A stretch of 64,000 bases of DNA from an uncultured Tateyamaria sp. (lineage in GTDB: Bacteria > Pseudomonadota > Alphaproteobacteria > Rhodobacterales > Rhodobacteraceae), in the NCBI RefSeq assembly GCF_947487805.1, contig NZ_CANKXW010000002.1, positions 372,001 to 436,000 of the forward strand, in the 5' to 3' direction. The stretch's first letter is position 1; each line of letters starts with the position of its first letter. Below the pieces are notes generated by a model. It was not told the DNA's origin. It did no database searches and worked only from the letters and a program-made list of their open reading frames with translations. The position numbers were made by a program, and so were the translations under genes. Below are positions 1 through 9,483 of the stretch, piece after piece.

Positions 1-2217
1 ACGGACCCCGCGCATATCGATCCGCTGCGGTATAATCGCGGGTATATCACCGGCGACAAGCAAAAGGTGCTGCGCGATGCGCTGGCGGGTGATCTGGCCA
101 AGGAAGTGGCGCAACATGAGCCCGATCACCTGATCCTGTCGGCCTCCCAACTTGGGGTCAGCCTGATTGCGCGGTCGGAGCTGGAGACGTTGAAGGCGCT
201 GCTGACGCCGCTGTCTGACGACATTCGGATCATTGCGCATGTGGACGAGCCTGCGCGCTTGCTGACGCGGCACTACGGCGAACAGATCCTTGAGGGGCGC
301 GGCGTGTCGCTGGCGCAGGAGATGGCGCTGGCGGGGACGGACACGTGGTGGGCCGATGCGCTGGCCGAGGCGCCCAAGGTGAACCCGCAGGCGGGTGTGT
401 TTATTGAGAACCAGGGCGCGCCGTTCTGGCTGGATTATGCAGCGTTGGAACGTCACTGGAACGCGGTGTTTGGCGCGGGCGCTCTGACCTTCCGCGCCTA
501 TGACGCGGAGGCATTTGCCGCCGAGACGGTGACGGATGAGATTCGCGCGGCGTTCGAGATCGAGAGTGCGATTGGCAAAGCCACGGCGGTCGATGTGCCG
601 GAGGCCCCGTCGGCGGCATGGCTGGCGCGCGGGCGGCAGTTGAACGATCTGATCCTGCGGGTCCTCAAGGCCGAAAAGCGGATATTGCCACGGCAGTTGT
701 GGCGATCTTTTGTCAATGAAATCAAGGTGAACGGGGACGCAATTGATCCGGCATCCCTGTCGGCCATTTCCAAGACCTTTGCCACCCAGAACAAGGCGAT
801 TGCCAAGGCGCATGGCTTGCCTGCGGACCTGTTCAAGGCCCCGCGTGCCAAGAAGGCGTGGGAAGAGGCGGACCCGACACTGGGGTTCCGGGCGTCGCAA
901 TACCTGCTTGGATTCATGTGGCGCATCGACAAGGCCACGCAGGAGGAACGCAAGAGCAAGGCCGCCGATCTGGCGCGGCTGAACGGGACCGCCGCCCCTG
1001 CACCTGCCGCTGTTGCCACGCCGGATGATGGGCTGACCGACAGTGCGCGGGCGCTGATGCCGCCGCTTGCCGTGCAGAATTTCGAGAAACTGCGCACGTC
1101 CTCCTTTGCGCCGCACAACAAGCTGGGCGCGGTGAACGAGGAAGAGCTGGCCGCGGCCTATACGCCCCTGCCCCCGCGTGACCTGCCCAAGGGGTCGACC
1201 GGGAATGTGATTGTCGGCTGTATGAAGAACGAGGCACCATACATTGTCGAATGGGTCGCCTATCACCGCGCGATGGGCGTGGACAATTTCCTGATCTACA
1301 CCAATGGCTGCGAGGACGGGACGAGCGAGATCCTCGACCGGCTGCAAGAGATGGGCGTGATCCAGCACCGCAACAACGACAACTGGAAGGGCAATTCGCC
1401 CCAGCAATACGCGCTGAACCAGTCGCTGAAGGAGCCGTTGATCAAGAAGGCCGACTGGATCATCCACATCGACGTGGACGAGTTCATGAATGTGCGCACG
1501 GGCAATGGGACGTTGCAGGATTTCTTTGACGCAGTGCCGGATGCGACCAATGTGGCGATGACCTGGCGGCTCTTTGGGCACAACGGGGTGACGGATCTGA
1601 AGGATGAGTTTGTCATCGATCAGTTCGACCATTGCGCGCCGAAATTCTGCCCCAAGCCGCACACGGTCTGGGGGTTCAAGACGATGTTCAAGAACATCGG
1701 CGCCTACGAAAAGATCAGCTGCCACCGGCCCAACAAGCTGGATCCGAAATTTGCCAAGAAAGTGCGCTGGGTGAATGGATCCGGCAAGGATATGACCAAG
1801 GAAGTGGCCGAGAACGGGTGGAGAAGTTCGAAAAAGTCAATCGGCTATGACCTGCTTCAGCTCAATCACTATGCGTTGCGGTCTGCCGAGAGCTTTTTGA
1901 TCAAGCGGCAGCGGGGCCGCGCGCTGCACGTGGATCGGTCTATCGGGATCAACTATTGGATCCGCATGGACTGGTCCGATTTCCGCGACATCACGATCAA
2001 GCGCAACCTGCCCCGGATGCGCACGGAATACGAGACGCTGATGCAGGACGACACCCTGCGCGGCTGGCACGAGAAGGGTCTGGAATGGCACCGTGCCAAG
2101 GCGGATGAGCTTCACGCCAACCCGGAGTTCCAAGACCTGTATGACCAGGCGCTCAAGGTCAAACTGACCGAGACCGAGCGGGTGGCCTATGCCCTCGCCC
2201 TAGACATGGAGAGCTGA
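1..2217 (+). CDS. Family-2 glycosyltransferase with N-terminal sulfotransferase-like region, 5' partial
   Basis: The reading frame is open from base 1, so the true start lies upstream; 738 residues are visible. The C-terminal half is a family-2 glycosyltransferase of the Glyco_tranf_2_4 type: it has a VIVGCMKNEAPYIVEW opening near visible residue 403 and a metal/sugar-nucleotide DVDEF motif near residue 488, then LTWRLFG-like and LNHYALRSAESF stretches shared with the gene at 2917. The N-terminal ~330 residues carry the pattern of Rhodobacterales sulfotransferase-like proteins (ILSASQLG, then a DDIRIIAHVDEPARLLTRHY segment), which suggests a two-domain fusion; that domain call is inference. 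The next gene starts one base after its stop. It probably modifies a surface glycan; substrate unknown. Confidence 0.8.
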   Translation, partial: TDPAHIDPLRYNRGYITGDKQKVLRDALAGDLAKEVAQHEPDHLILSASQLGVSLIARSELETLKALLTPLSDDIRIIAHVDEPARLLTRHYGEQILEGRGVSLAQEMALAGTDTWWADALAEAPKVNPQAGVFIENQGAPFWLDYAALERHWNAVFGAGALTFRAYDAEAFAAETVTDEIRAAFEIESAIGKATAVDVPEAPSAAWLARGRQLNDLILRVLKAEKRILPRQLWRSFVNEIKVNGDAIDPASLSAISKTFATQNKAIAKAHGLPADLFKAPRAKKAWEEADPTLGFRASQYLLGFMWRIDKATQEERKSKAADLARLNGTAAPAPAAVATPDDGLTDSARALMPPLAVQNFEKLRTSSFAPHNKLGAVNEEELAAAYTPLPPRDLPKGSTGNVIVGCMKNEAPYIVEWVAYHRAMGVDNFLIYTNGCEDGTSEILDRLQEMGVIQHRNNDNWKGNSPQQYALNQSLKEPLIKKADWIIHIDVDEFMNVRTGNGTLQDFFDAVPDATNVAMTWRLFGHNGVTDLKDEFVIDQFDHCAPKFCPKPHTVWGFKTMFKNIGAYEKISCHRPNKLDPKFAKKVRWVNGSGKDMTKEVAENGWRSSKKSIGYDLLQLNHYALRSAESFLIKRQRGRALHVDRSIGINYWIRMDWSDFRDITIKRNLPRMRTEYETLMQDDTLRGWHEKGLEWHRAKADELHANPEFQDLYDQALKVKLTETERVAYALALDMES

Positions 2218-2218
2218 C

Positions 2219-2920
2219 ATGGACGGCAGCAATACCATCGACCCCACGGGCTTTATCAAGTCGCGGGGGCTCAAGTTCCCTAAGGACGGGACATATCTGA
2301 CCGGCAAGGTGCGCGGGCTGTTGCGCGCGGGCGATTACGAACGGGACCTGACGGCGGCGGCGCTGAAGGCCACGCGCGAGGGTGACACGGTTCTGGATCT
2401 GGGATGCGGGTTGGGGTTCGTGTCCGGCATGATCGCGAAACGGCGCAATATCAAGGAGATACACGGGTTCGACGGCAATGCGACCCTGCTGACCTATGCG
2501 GAGGCGATGCTGGCCACCAACGGGATCGACAATGTGACGCTGACCCCCGGTGTGCTGGGCAAGCGCAAGTCGAGCGTGCCGTTTTACGTGCGCGCACCCT
2601 TTGCCGCGTCGTCGCTGACCCCGATTGAGGGGGAGGAGGCCGAAGAGGTCAAAGTGGAGATGCAGAACATCAAGACCGTGCTGAGTGCGGTCAAACCCAC
2701 GGTGATCATCTGCGATATCGAGGGCGGCGAGGCGGAGTTGCTGGATGGCGTGACGCTGAAGGACGTGCGGCAGGTCGTGGTCAAGCTGCACCCCGGCCCC
2801 ATTGGCCTTGCGGGTGTGCGCACGGTGTTCGACGCGATGAGCAAGGCAGGTCTCGCCTATGACCCGCGGCTGAGTGCGGGGCGCATTGTGGGGTTCGTGG
2901 CTGCGGCTGATCCTGCGTGA
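2219..2920 (+). CDS. FkbM family SAM-dependent methyltransferase
   Basis: A 233-residue protein with the SAM-binding motif I VLDLGCGLG at residues 58-66, an acidic residue ending strand 2 (HGFDGN), and the FkbM-type ICDIEGGEAELL segment around residue 163. FkbM enzymes O-methylate sugars or other small acceptors. It starts one base after the stop of the upstream glycosyltransferase, and its own stop overlaps the GTG start of the next glycosyltransferase, so the three genes are translationally coupled. The context points to methylation of a sugar in a surface glycan, but the acceptor cannot be read from sequence. Confidence 0.85.
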   Translation: MDGSNTIDPTGFIKSRGLKFPKDGTYLTGKVRGLLRAGDYERDLTAAALKATREGDTVLDLGCGLGFVSGMIAKRRNIKEIHGFDGNATLLTYAEAMLATNGIDNVTLTPGVLGKRKSSVPFYVRAPFAASSLTPIEGEEAEEVKVEMQNIKTVLSAVKPTVIICDIEGGEAELLDGVTLKDVRQVVVKLHPGPIGLAGVRTVFDAMSKAGLAYDPRLSAGRIVGFVAAADPA

Positions 2921-3963
2921 GCCATCTGGCCATCCTGTGTGTGCGCAACGAGGCGGCGTTCCTGTTGGAATGGCTGGCCCATCACCGTGCCATAGGGTTC
3001 GATCATTTCCTTGTCTTTTCAAACGATTGCGATGACGGCACCGATGCGATGCTGGACCATCTGGCGCAGCAAGGCTGGCTGACCCATGTGCGCAATGACG
3101 GCCCCTATGATCAGGGGGGCATCCAGTTTACCGCGTTGAAGCAGGCGGCCAAGATGGATGTGGTGCGCGACGCCGACTGGATTCTGCCGCTGGATGTCGA
3201 TGAATTCGTGAACATCCATGCAGGCAACGGGACGCTGGGCGCGCTGCATGCCGCCCTGCCCGATGCGACGGCGATCACGCTGACCTGGCGGCTGTTTGGC
3301 AACAACGGACAGGTGCGGTTTCTGGACGAGCCTGTCACCGCGACCTTTGCCAGGGGCGCACCGGAGATCCTGCACTGGCCGTGGCGCGCGTCGATGTTCA
3401 AGACGCTTTATGCCAATGACGGGACCTATCGCAAACCCGGCGTGCACCGTCCGCGCAGCCCCGATCACGATCGGCTGGAACGCGCGCGTTGGTACGACAG
3501 CCATGGCCGCCCGCTGGATGACCAGTTCAAGACGCGGCGGATATTCTCGAGTTACGGGCGCCCGAACTATGGGCTGGCGCAGATCAATCACTATCCGCTG
3601 GGCGCGATGGAAAGCTATGTCCTGAAAGCGGACCGTGGGCGGGCAGTACATTCGGACGACCTGTTGGGCGTCGATTACTGGGTCGAGCGGAATTTCAGCA
3701 CCGATGCGGATGACACGATCCGGCGCTATGACGCCGCGCGGGACGCGATCTGGGACGATCTGCGCGCGGATGCGGCCCTTGTGGCGCTGCACGATGCGGC
3801 GGTGGCGTGGCGGCGCGACCGGTTTGATGCGCTGATGGAGCAAGAGCCGTTCCGCGCCCTCTTTGGCCGTTTGTTGATGACGCCGCCCACCCGGCCGGTG
3901 CCCCCGAAGGCCGCAGAATTCATGATCCGCTATGCCAACAAAGCGCGCCAATCCGCACAGTGA
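2917..3963 (+). CDS. Family-2 glycosyltransferase (Glyco_tranf_2_4 type)
   Basis: A 348-residue cytoplasmic protein starting at GTG 2917, which overlaps the preceding TGA by four bases. The fold opens with LAILCVRNEAAFLLEWL near residue 4 and carries DVDEF at residues 93-97, the DxD-type metal site of the family. TWRLFGNNG and INHYPLGAMESY segments closely parallel the C-terminal domain of the gene at 1-2217, so the two are paralogues of one subfamily. No signal peptide or membrane helix is visible. Acceptor and sugar are unknown. After it comes a ~100-base gap. Confidence 0.88.
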   Translation: MSHLAILCVRNEAAFLLEWLAHHRAIGFDHFLVFSNDCDDGTDAMLDHLAQQGWLTHVRNDGPYDQGGIQFTALKQAAKMDVVRDADWILPLDVDEFVNIHAGNGTLGALHAALPDATAITLTWRLFGNNGQVRFLDEPVTATFARGAPEILHWPWRASMFKTLYANDGTYRKPGVHRPRSPDHDRLERARWYDSHGRPLDDQFKTRRIFSSYGRPNYGLAQINHYPLGAMESYVLKADRGRAVHSDDLLGVDYWVERNFSTDADDTIRRYDAARDAIWDDLRADAALVALHDAAVAWRRDRFDALMEQEPFRALFGRLLMTPPTRPVPPKAAEFMIRYANKARQSAQ

Positions 3964-4067
3964 CCGCAGCGATCTCATAATCGCTCAAGTTTTCCCTAAT
4001 TCTGCCGCATTGCCTGCCTAGGGTGCCCCAAACCCGCATTTTATCAGCGGGACAAGAGGATGATGCG

Positions 4068-5045
4068 ATGCAGGACGCAACAGAAAACTTTGACGTCGAT
4101 CTGGCCGATTTGCCAAAGGGTGAATGGCTGACGCGCTTGGCCAAGGCCACGGACAAGGCCGGGTTTTTCCAACCCTTGGGCCGCAAGCATTTCGCGGCAC
4201 TGGTGCGCCGGAGCGATACGCTGCTGGTCACCTTCGAGACGATCCAGGGCATTCGTGCGCTGTCGGATGATGCCGAGCCTGTGGGCTGGCCGATGGTGCG
4301 CGCGCATGGGTGGTCGCATCTGTGCGTGGCGTCCGACGGCGATACGTGGTTTCGCGACCGGCATGTGATTGGCCTGTTCGACCGGATGATCGATGACGGG
4401 TTTTTCGACGATTTCGAGACGATCCTGTTTTACGGCGCAGGCCCCGGCGGCTATGCGGCGGCGGCGTTTTCGGTGGCGGCCCCCGGTGCGCGGGTGCTGG
4501 CGATCCAGCCGCAGGCGACGCTTGATCCACGCGTGACCGAGTGGGACGACCGTTTTGTCGAGATGCGCCGGACGGATTTCACTTCGCGCTATGGGTTTGC
4601 GCCCGACATGCTGGATGCGAGTGCGGCGGCCTATGTGGTGCATGATCCGGCAGAGCGGTTGGATGCGATGCATGCGGCGCTTTTTGCGCGGTCGGGCGTG
4701 TCGCATTTCCGGATGCGCAACATGGGTGCGGCCCTGCAAAGCGATCTGATGGACTTGGAGATGCTTGAGCCGTTGATGGAACAGGCGATGGCAGGCGCGT
4801 TGACCGACCTGAGCTTTGCCCAGGCGTACCGGGCGCGGCGGACCTATCCGCCCTATCTGCGCCGGGTCATGGCGGCGCTGGACGCCGCCGAGCGGACCGA
4901 TCTGACCTATGCGCTGGCGCGCAACGTGACCAGCCGGATCAAGGCGCCCAGGTTCCAGCGGCGGATGGCCGAGATCGAGGCGCAGCGCAAGTTGGCGGCC
5001 GAAAACAGTGACGCGGCAGAGGCCGAAGACGTCACGGGGGATTGA
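4068..5045 (+). CDS. Conserved protein of unknown function, alpha/beta-hydrolase-like
   Basis: I chose ATG 4068, preceded by the purine-rich ACAAGAGGA at 4052-4060, over an earlier in-frame start at 4023; this gives 325 residues. The only recognisable element is GAGPGGY at residues 123-129, which resembles a nucleophile-elbow turn of an alpha/beta hydrolase but has no serine at the expected place. Similar Rhodobacterales proteins are sometimes labelled phosphoadenosine phosphosulfate reductase; I see no PAPS-loop to support that. The C-terminus is charged and alanine-rich. It lies 33 bases upstream of pyrC on the same strand and may be co-transcribed. Confidence 0.65.
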   Translation: MQDATENFDVDLADLPKGEWLTRLAKATDKAGFFQPLGRKHFAALVRRSDTLLVTFETIQGIRALSDDAEPVGWPMVRAHGWSHLCVASDGDTWFRDRHVIGLFDRMIDDGFFDDFETILFYGAGPGGYAAAAFSVAAPGARVLAIQPQATLDPRVTEWDDRFVEMRRTDFTSRYGFAPDMLDASAAAYVVHDPAERLDAMHAALFARSGVSHFRMRNMGAALQSDLMDLEMLEPLMEQAMAGALTDLSFAQAYRARRTYPPYLRRVMAALDAAERTDLTYALARNVTSRIKAPRFQRRMAEIEAQRKLAAENSDAAEAEDVTGD

Positions 5046-5078
5046 GGCACCGGCCACGCCCGTGCTAACGCGCGGGCC

Positions 5079-6113
5079 ATGACATCACTGACCCTTGCCC
5101 GCCCCGACGACTGGCACCTGCATCTGCGCGATGGCGCGATGATGGAGGGCGTCCTGCCCCATTCCGCCCGCGATTTCGCCCGTGCGATCATCATGCCCAA
5201 TCTGGTGCCGCCCGTGGTGACGGGCGCGCAGGCCGCCGCCTATCGTGACCGGATACTGGCGGCCCTGCCCGCGGGGATGGCGTTTGATCCGCTGATGACG
5301 CTGTACCTGACCGAGGACACGGATGCGGACGATGTGGCCGCGGCCCATGCAAGTGGTCTGGTCAAGGCGGTGAAGCTCTACCCCGCCGGGGCCACGACCA
5401 ATTCCGCCTCGGGTGTGGCGAATTTCGACAATGTGCGCGCTGTGCTGGAGCGGATGGCGGAGATTGGTCTGCCGCTTTGTGTGCATGGCGAGGTGACGGA
5501 TGGCGATATCGACATCTTTGACCGCGAGGCCGTGTTCATCGACCGGGTGCTGGACCCGATCCGGCGCGCGACCCCCGGCCTGCGGGTGGTGATGGAGCAT
5601 ATCACGACCTCGGACGCCGTGGCTTACGCGCGTGCGCAGGATGGCAGCCTTGGGGCCACGATCACGGTGCAGCACCTGATGCTGGACCGCAATGACATGT
5701 TGGTGGGCGGGATACGGCCGCATTACTATTGCCTGCCAATCCTGAAACGCGGGTCGCACAAGACGGCGCTTTTGGACGCGGCGACATCAGGCGAGGCGCG
5801 GTTTTTCCTCGGCACCGACAGCGCGCCGCACGCGACGCACACCAAGGAGAACGCCTGTGGCTGTGCGGGGTGTTTCACAGCGCCTGTGGCGCTGTCCTGT
5901 CTGGCCGAGACCTTCGAGGCGGCGGGCGCGCTGGACCGGCTGGAGGCGTTTGTGTCGCTGAACGGCCCTGCGTTCTATGGCCTGCCCGTGAACACCGACA
6001 CCATCACCCTGACCAAGGGTGACCCGATCACGCCCCCCGCATCCGTCGACACCGGTGCCGGACCCGTCACCGTCTTTGACGCTGGCCGTCCGCTGCACTG
6101 GCGCGTCGGCTGA
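5079..6113 (+). CDS. pyrC: Dihydroorotase
   Basis: A 344-residue, class II (E. coli PyrC-like) dihydroorotase that interconverts carbamoyl aspartate and dihydroorotate in pyrimidine synthesis. Visible metal ligands are H13 and H15 in the HLHLRDG motif, the lysine expected to be carboxylated (K99 in [13 protein letters not shown]), the histidines in CVHGEV and VMEHITT, and the aspartate of LGTDSAPH. The length matches the family. pyrE follows 30 bases downstream, so two pyrimidine genes are probably co-transcribed. Confidence 0.97.
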   Translation: MTSLTLARPDDWHLHLRDGAMMEGVLPHSARDFARAIIMPNLVPPVVTGAQAAAYRDRILAALPAGMAFDPLMTLYLTEDTDADDVAAAHASGLVKAVKLYPAGATTNSASGVANFDNVRAVLERMAEIGLPLCVHGEVTDGDIDIFDREAVFIDRVLDPIRRATPGLRVVMEHITTSDAVAYARAQDGSLGATITVQHLMLDRNDMLVGGIRPHYYCLPILKRGSHKTALLDAATSGEARFFLGTDSAPHATHTKENACGCAGCFTAPVALSCLAETFEAAGALDRLEAFVSLNGPAFYGLPVNTDTITLTKGDPITPPASVDTGAGPVTVFDAGRPLHWRVG

Positions 6114-6143
6114 TCCTGTTTTCCTGACCAAAAAGGCACGCCC

Positions 6144-6818
6144 ATGATCCCCACCAGCTATCCCACCGCCGAAGAGATGGCGCGCCTGACCGCGCGCATG
6201 TTGCTGGAGATCAAGGCAGTGCATTTCAATGCGGCCGATCCGTTCATCCTGTCCTCCGGCCTGCCCAGCCCGACCTATATCGACTGTCGCAAGCTGATCT
6301 CGTTCCCGCGCATCCGTGCGACGCTAATGGATTTCATGACCGTGACGGTGATGCGCAACGCGGGCTTCGAAGCGTTCGACAACATCGCGGGTGGCGAGAC
6401 GGCGGGCATGCCCTTTGCCGCGCTGGTGGCGGAGCGGATGGGCCTGCCGATGACATACGTGCGCAAGAAACCCAAAGGATATGGCCGAAACGCCCGGATC
6501 GAAGGCGTGATGACCGAGGGCGAGCGTGTGCTGCTGGTTGAGGACCTGACCACCGATGGGGGGTCCAAGCTGTCCTTTGTGGATGCGATCCGCGAGACCG
6601 GGGCCAGTTGCGCGCATACGGCGGTGATTTTCTATTACGGCATTTTCCCGGAGACGGAAAAGACGCTGGGCGATCATGGGGTTGAGTTGCATTACCTGTG
6701 CACGTGGTGGGATGTTCTGGCCGAGGCGCGCGCCAGCGGGGCCTTTGACGAGGACACGTTGAGCGGGGTCGAGGCGTTTCTGAACGACCCGCGCAAATGG
6801 CAGGCCGACCGCGCCTGA
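6144..6818 (+). CDS. pyrE: Orotate phosphoribosyltransferase
   Basis: A 224-residue type I phosphoribosyltransferase that joins orotate to PRPP to make OMP. The PRPP-binding motif is [14 protein letters not shown] near residues 132-145, the catalytic loop has the [11 protein letters not shown] basic stretch, and the N-terminus carries the [17 protein letters not shown] substrate segment. It follows pyrC by 30 bases. The ~250-base region after it separates the pyr genes from dnaB. Confidence 0.96.
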   Translation: MIPTSYPTAEEMARLTARMLLEIKAVHFNAADPFILSSGLPSPTYIDCRKLISFPRIRATLMDFMTVTVMRNAGFEAFDNIAGGETAGMPFAALVAERMGLPMTYVRKKPKGYGRNARIEGVMTEGERVLLVEDLTTDGGSKLSFVDAIRETGASCAHTAVIFYYGIFPETEKTLGDHGVELHYLCTWWDVLAEARASGAFDEDTLSGVEAFLNDPRKWQADRA

Positions 6819-6869
6819 GCCGTCGGAAAAAATCCCGCCGACGTCGCGTGACGCGTCCTGTGGACGGGA

Positions 6870-6878
6870 TGTGGACAA
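6870..6878 (-). promoter_or_regulatory. DnaA-box-like 9-mer upstream of dnaB
   Basis: TGTGGACAA on the + strand differs by one base from the reverse-oriented DnaA box TGTGGATAA. It lies in the ~250-base gene-free stretch between pyrE and dnaB, about 190 bases before the dnaB start. A single 9-mer with one mismatch is weak evidence by itself; it is listed because a second one lies 90 bases on. Confidence 0.3.
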
Positions 6879-6967
6879 GAGCGATTCTGTGCGCAAGGCC
6901 CAACCATATGTGGTAGAGTGGGCGCATCAAGCGTCGACATCTGCGGTGCGCCGTGGCATTCTGTGCC

Positions 6968-6976
6968 TTATCCAGA
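6968..6976 (+). promoter_or_regulatory. DnaA-box-like 9-mer upstream of dnaB
   Basis: TTATCCAGA differs by one base from the DnaA box TTATCCACA, and it faces the copy at 6870. It lies about 90 bases before the dnaB start. Otherwise I see nothing in 6819-7066 beyond a short ORF that looks like chance. Confidence 0.3.
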
Positions 6977-7066
6977 GGTTTGCCCACAGGCTTGTTGCAC
7001 CTTTGCAGCGCGTGCGCGCTGTGGCATTGCGATGGCCAATGGGGATAAGAAAATCGGGGCCGGGCC

Positions 7067-8566
7067 ATGAATGAAATTGCAGCGATCAATCCGACCGGCG
7101 TGGCCGTGCAGGATGCGGAGACGATGCCGCATTCGATCGAGGCGGAACAGCAGTTGCTGGGCGCGATTCTGACCAACAATGACGTTTATGACCGGGTCGC
7201 GGCGATCATCAATCCGGGCCATTTCTATGACCCGGTGCATGCGCGCATCTTTGAAATCTCTGCCGCGCGGATTGCCAAGAACAACCTGGCCAGCCCCGTG
7301 ACGCTCAAGGCGTTCATGGAGGATGACGAGGGCCTCAAGGAGCTGGGCGGTCCGGCCTATCTGGCGCGTCTGGCCGGCGCGGCAATCAGTGCGTTTGCCG
7401 TGCGGGACTATGCGCAGATGATCTATGATCTGGCGGTGCGGCGCGATCTGATCCTGCTTGGGCGGGACATTTCGGCGCGCGCGGCCAAGGTCGATGTGGC
7501 GTCCGAGCCCAAGGAGCAGATCGTCGAGGCGGAACAGGCGCTGTACAAGCTGGCCGAACAGGGCAGCACCGAGGGCGGCTTCCAGTCCTTCCTCAAGGCG
7601 GTGACGGACGCGGTCAATGTGGCCAATGCCGCCTATCAGCGCGAGGGCGGCCTGGCGGGCATTTCCACCGGTCTCATTGACATGGACAAGAAGCTGGGGG
7701 GGCTGCATCCGTCTGACCTGTTGATCCTTGCGGGGCGTCCGTCGATGGGCAAGACGTCGCTGGCCACCAACATCGCCTTCAACATCGCCAAGGCCTATAA
7801 AAAGGGGATCAAGCCCGACGGGTCCGAAGGGGCCATCGAGGGTGGCGTCGTTGGTTTCTATTCGCTGGAGATGAGCGCGGAGCAGCTTGCGGCACGGATC
7901 CTGTCGGAGGCCTCGGAGGTGCCCAGCGAACAGATCCGCCGGGGCGACATGACCGAGGCCGAGTTCCGCCGGTTCGTGGATGCGGCCAAGCAGTTGGAGG
8001 CCTGTCCGCTGTTCATCGACGACACGCCCGCCATCCCGATTGCGCAGCTGGCCGCGCGGGCGCGGCGGTTGAAGCGGACGCATGGGTTGGACGTGCTGTT
8101 GGTCGATTACCTTCAGCTGGTGCGCGGCGGGGCCGAGAACCGGGTGCAGGAAATCGCGGAGATTTCGATGGGCCTGAAAGCCATCGCCAAGGAGCTGAAC
8201 ATTCCCGTCATCGCCCTGTCCCAGCTGTCGCGTCAGGTGGAAAACCGCGAGGACAAGCGGCCGCAACTGTCGGACCTGCGGGAATCGGGATCGATCGAGC
8301 AGGACGCGGACGTGGTCATGTTCGTGTTCCGCGAGGAGTATTACAAAGAGCGTGAGAAGCCCGGCGATCACGATCTGGAGGCCATGGCCAAGTGGCAGGA
8401 AGAGATGGAGCGCCTGCACGCCCGCGCCGAGGTCATCATCGGCAAGCAGCGTCACGGCCCCATCGGCACGGTCGATCTGTCCTTTGAGGGCCGGTTCACG
8501 CGGTTCGGCAACCTTGTGCAGCCCTGGCAGCAGGGTGCGGGTGGCGGCGGCGACGTCGGGTTCTAG
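7067..8566 (+). CDS. dnaB: Replicative DNA helicase DnaB
   Basis: A 499-residue hexameric helicase that unwinds DNA ahead of the replication fork. The N-terminal domain begins at the HSIEAEQQLLGAIL segment (about residues 24-37). The RecA-like motor has Walker A in GRPSMGKTSLA near residues 222-232, the Walker B/DnaB motif LLVDYLQLVRGG, and the LSQLSRQVENR and RESGSIEQDADVV motifs. Length is usual for alphaproteobacteria. I see no intein insertion. It is a lone gene after the pyr pair, with DnaA-box-like sequences upstream. Confidence 0.97.
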   Translation: MNEIAAINPTGVAVQDAETMPHSIEAEQQLLGAILTNNDVYDRVAAIINPGHFYDPVHARIFEISAARIAKNNLASPVTLKAFMEDDEGLKELGGPAYLARLAGAAISAFAVRDYAQMIYDLAVRRDLILLGRDISARAAKVDVASEPKEQIVEAEQALYKLAEQGSTEGGFQSFLKAVTDAVNVANAAYQREGGLAGISTGLIDMDKKLGGLHPSDLLILAGRPSMGKTSLATNIAFNIAKAYKKGIKPDGSEGAIEGGVVGFYSLEMSAEQLAARILSEASEVPSEQIRRGDMTEAEFRRFVDAAKQLEACPLFIDDTPAIPIAQLAARARRLKRTHGLDVLLVDYLQLVRGGAENRVQEIAEISMGLKAIAKELNIPVIALSQLSRQVENREDKRPQLSDLRESGSIEQDADVVMFVFREEYYKEREKPGDHDLEAMAKWQEEMERLHARAEVIIGKQRHGPIGTVDLSFEGRFTRFGNLVQPWQQGAGGGGDVGF

Positions 8567-8691
8567 GCGTCCATATTTTTGCGCGCGGTTTTGTGGCTGC
8601 GCGCTAAACTTTCTGCGCAATCGACCCGAACTGGTGCACGCACACTGTGCTGTGACTGGACAGGCGTGGAAATCTGCGGCCCACTGGGCGC

Positions 8692-9483
8692 ATGCGTTTG
8701 ATTGCCCTTTTGCTGAGCCTTTTCGCCGCGCCCCTGTGTGCACAGGATCGCACGGAGGTGGATGTGGAGCTGTTTCTGGCCGTGGATGTCAGCCGGTCGA
8801 TGCAGCCCTATGAACTGGAGATCCAGCGGCGCGGCTATGCCGAGGCGCTGGTCAGCCCGGAGGTGCAGGCGGCAATCACCGGTGGGCTTTTGGGCCGGGT
8901 GGCCGTGACCTATGTGGAATGGGCGGGCGTACAGAGCCAACGGGTCATCGTGCCGTGGACGATGATCGAAGGGGCCGAGGATGCCACACGCGTGGCGTCG
9001 CAGATCACCGCCCATTTCGACGAGGCGCTGCGGCGCACGTCGATTTCGGGCGCGTTGGACCATGCGGCGGCCTCGATCGAGGCCAACGGGTTTGACGGGC
9101 TGCGTCGGGTCATCGACATCTCGGGCGACGGGCCCAACAATATGGGCCCGCCGGTGACGCAAGCCCGCGACCGGGTGCTGGCGCAGGGCATCACCATCAA
9201 CGGCCTGCCGCTAATGACGCAGGATGACAGTTTCATGTCCCGCTGGAACATCCCCGATCTGGATGTCTACTACACCGCCTGCGTGACGGGTGGCACCGGG
9301 TCGTTCGTGTTGCCGGTGGTGGAGTGGAGCGCCTTTGCCGACGCGGTGCGGCAAAAGCTGGTGCTGGAGATTGCGGGCCTGCCGCCCGAACGGCTGTGGC
9401 GGGCGCAGGCGGCGGGGCGCTATAACTGTCTCATTGGCGAGGAGATCTGGGAGCGCAATCGCGACATCTTTGCGCTTCCTTAG
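8692..9483 (+). CDS. DUF1194 secreted von Willebrand-A-like protein
   Basis: A 263-residue protein with a signal peptide (LIALLLSLFAAPLCA, cleavage expected before QDRTEV) followed by a VWA-like domain. The MIDAS-like DVSRSM motif is near residues 29-34 and a second acidic strand is IDISGDGPNNMG. This is the DUF1194 family, which is periplasmic and of unknown role. Its stop codon overlaps by four bases the stop codon of the convergent gene at 9480-10610. Confidence 0.85.
   Translation: MRLIALLLSLFAAPLCAQDRTEVDVELFLAVDVSRSMQPYELEIQRRGYAEALVSPEVQAAITGGLLGRVAVTYVEWAGVQSQRVIVPWTMIEGAEDATRVASQITAHFDEALRRTSISGALDHAAASIEANGFDGLRRVIDISGDGPNNMGPPVTQARDRVLAQGITINGLPLMTQDDSFMSRWNIPDLDVYYTACVTGGTGSFVLPVVEWSAFADAVRQKLVLEIAGLPPERLWRAQAAGRYNCLIGEEIWERNRDIFALP

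Noticed and set aside
6871-7074. A 67-residue ORF between pyrE and dnaB
   Set aside because: It overlaps the dnaB start, has no ribosome binding site and no recognisable features.
6968-8743. A 591-residue open frame on the minus strand opposite dnaB
   Set aside because: It mirrors dnaB codons, is rich in Arg/His/Gln and has no domain; a GC-content shadow.
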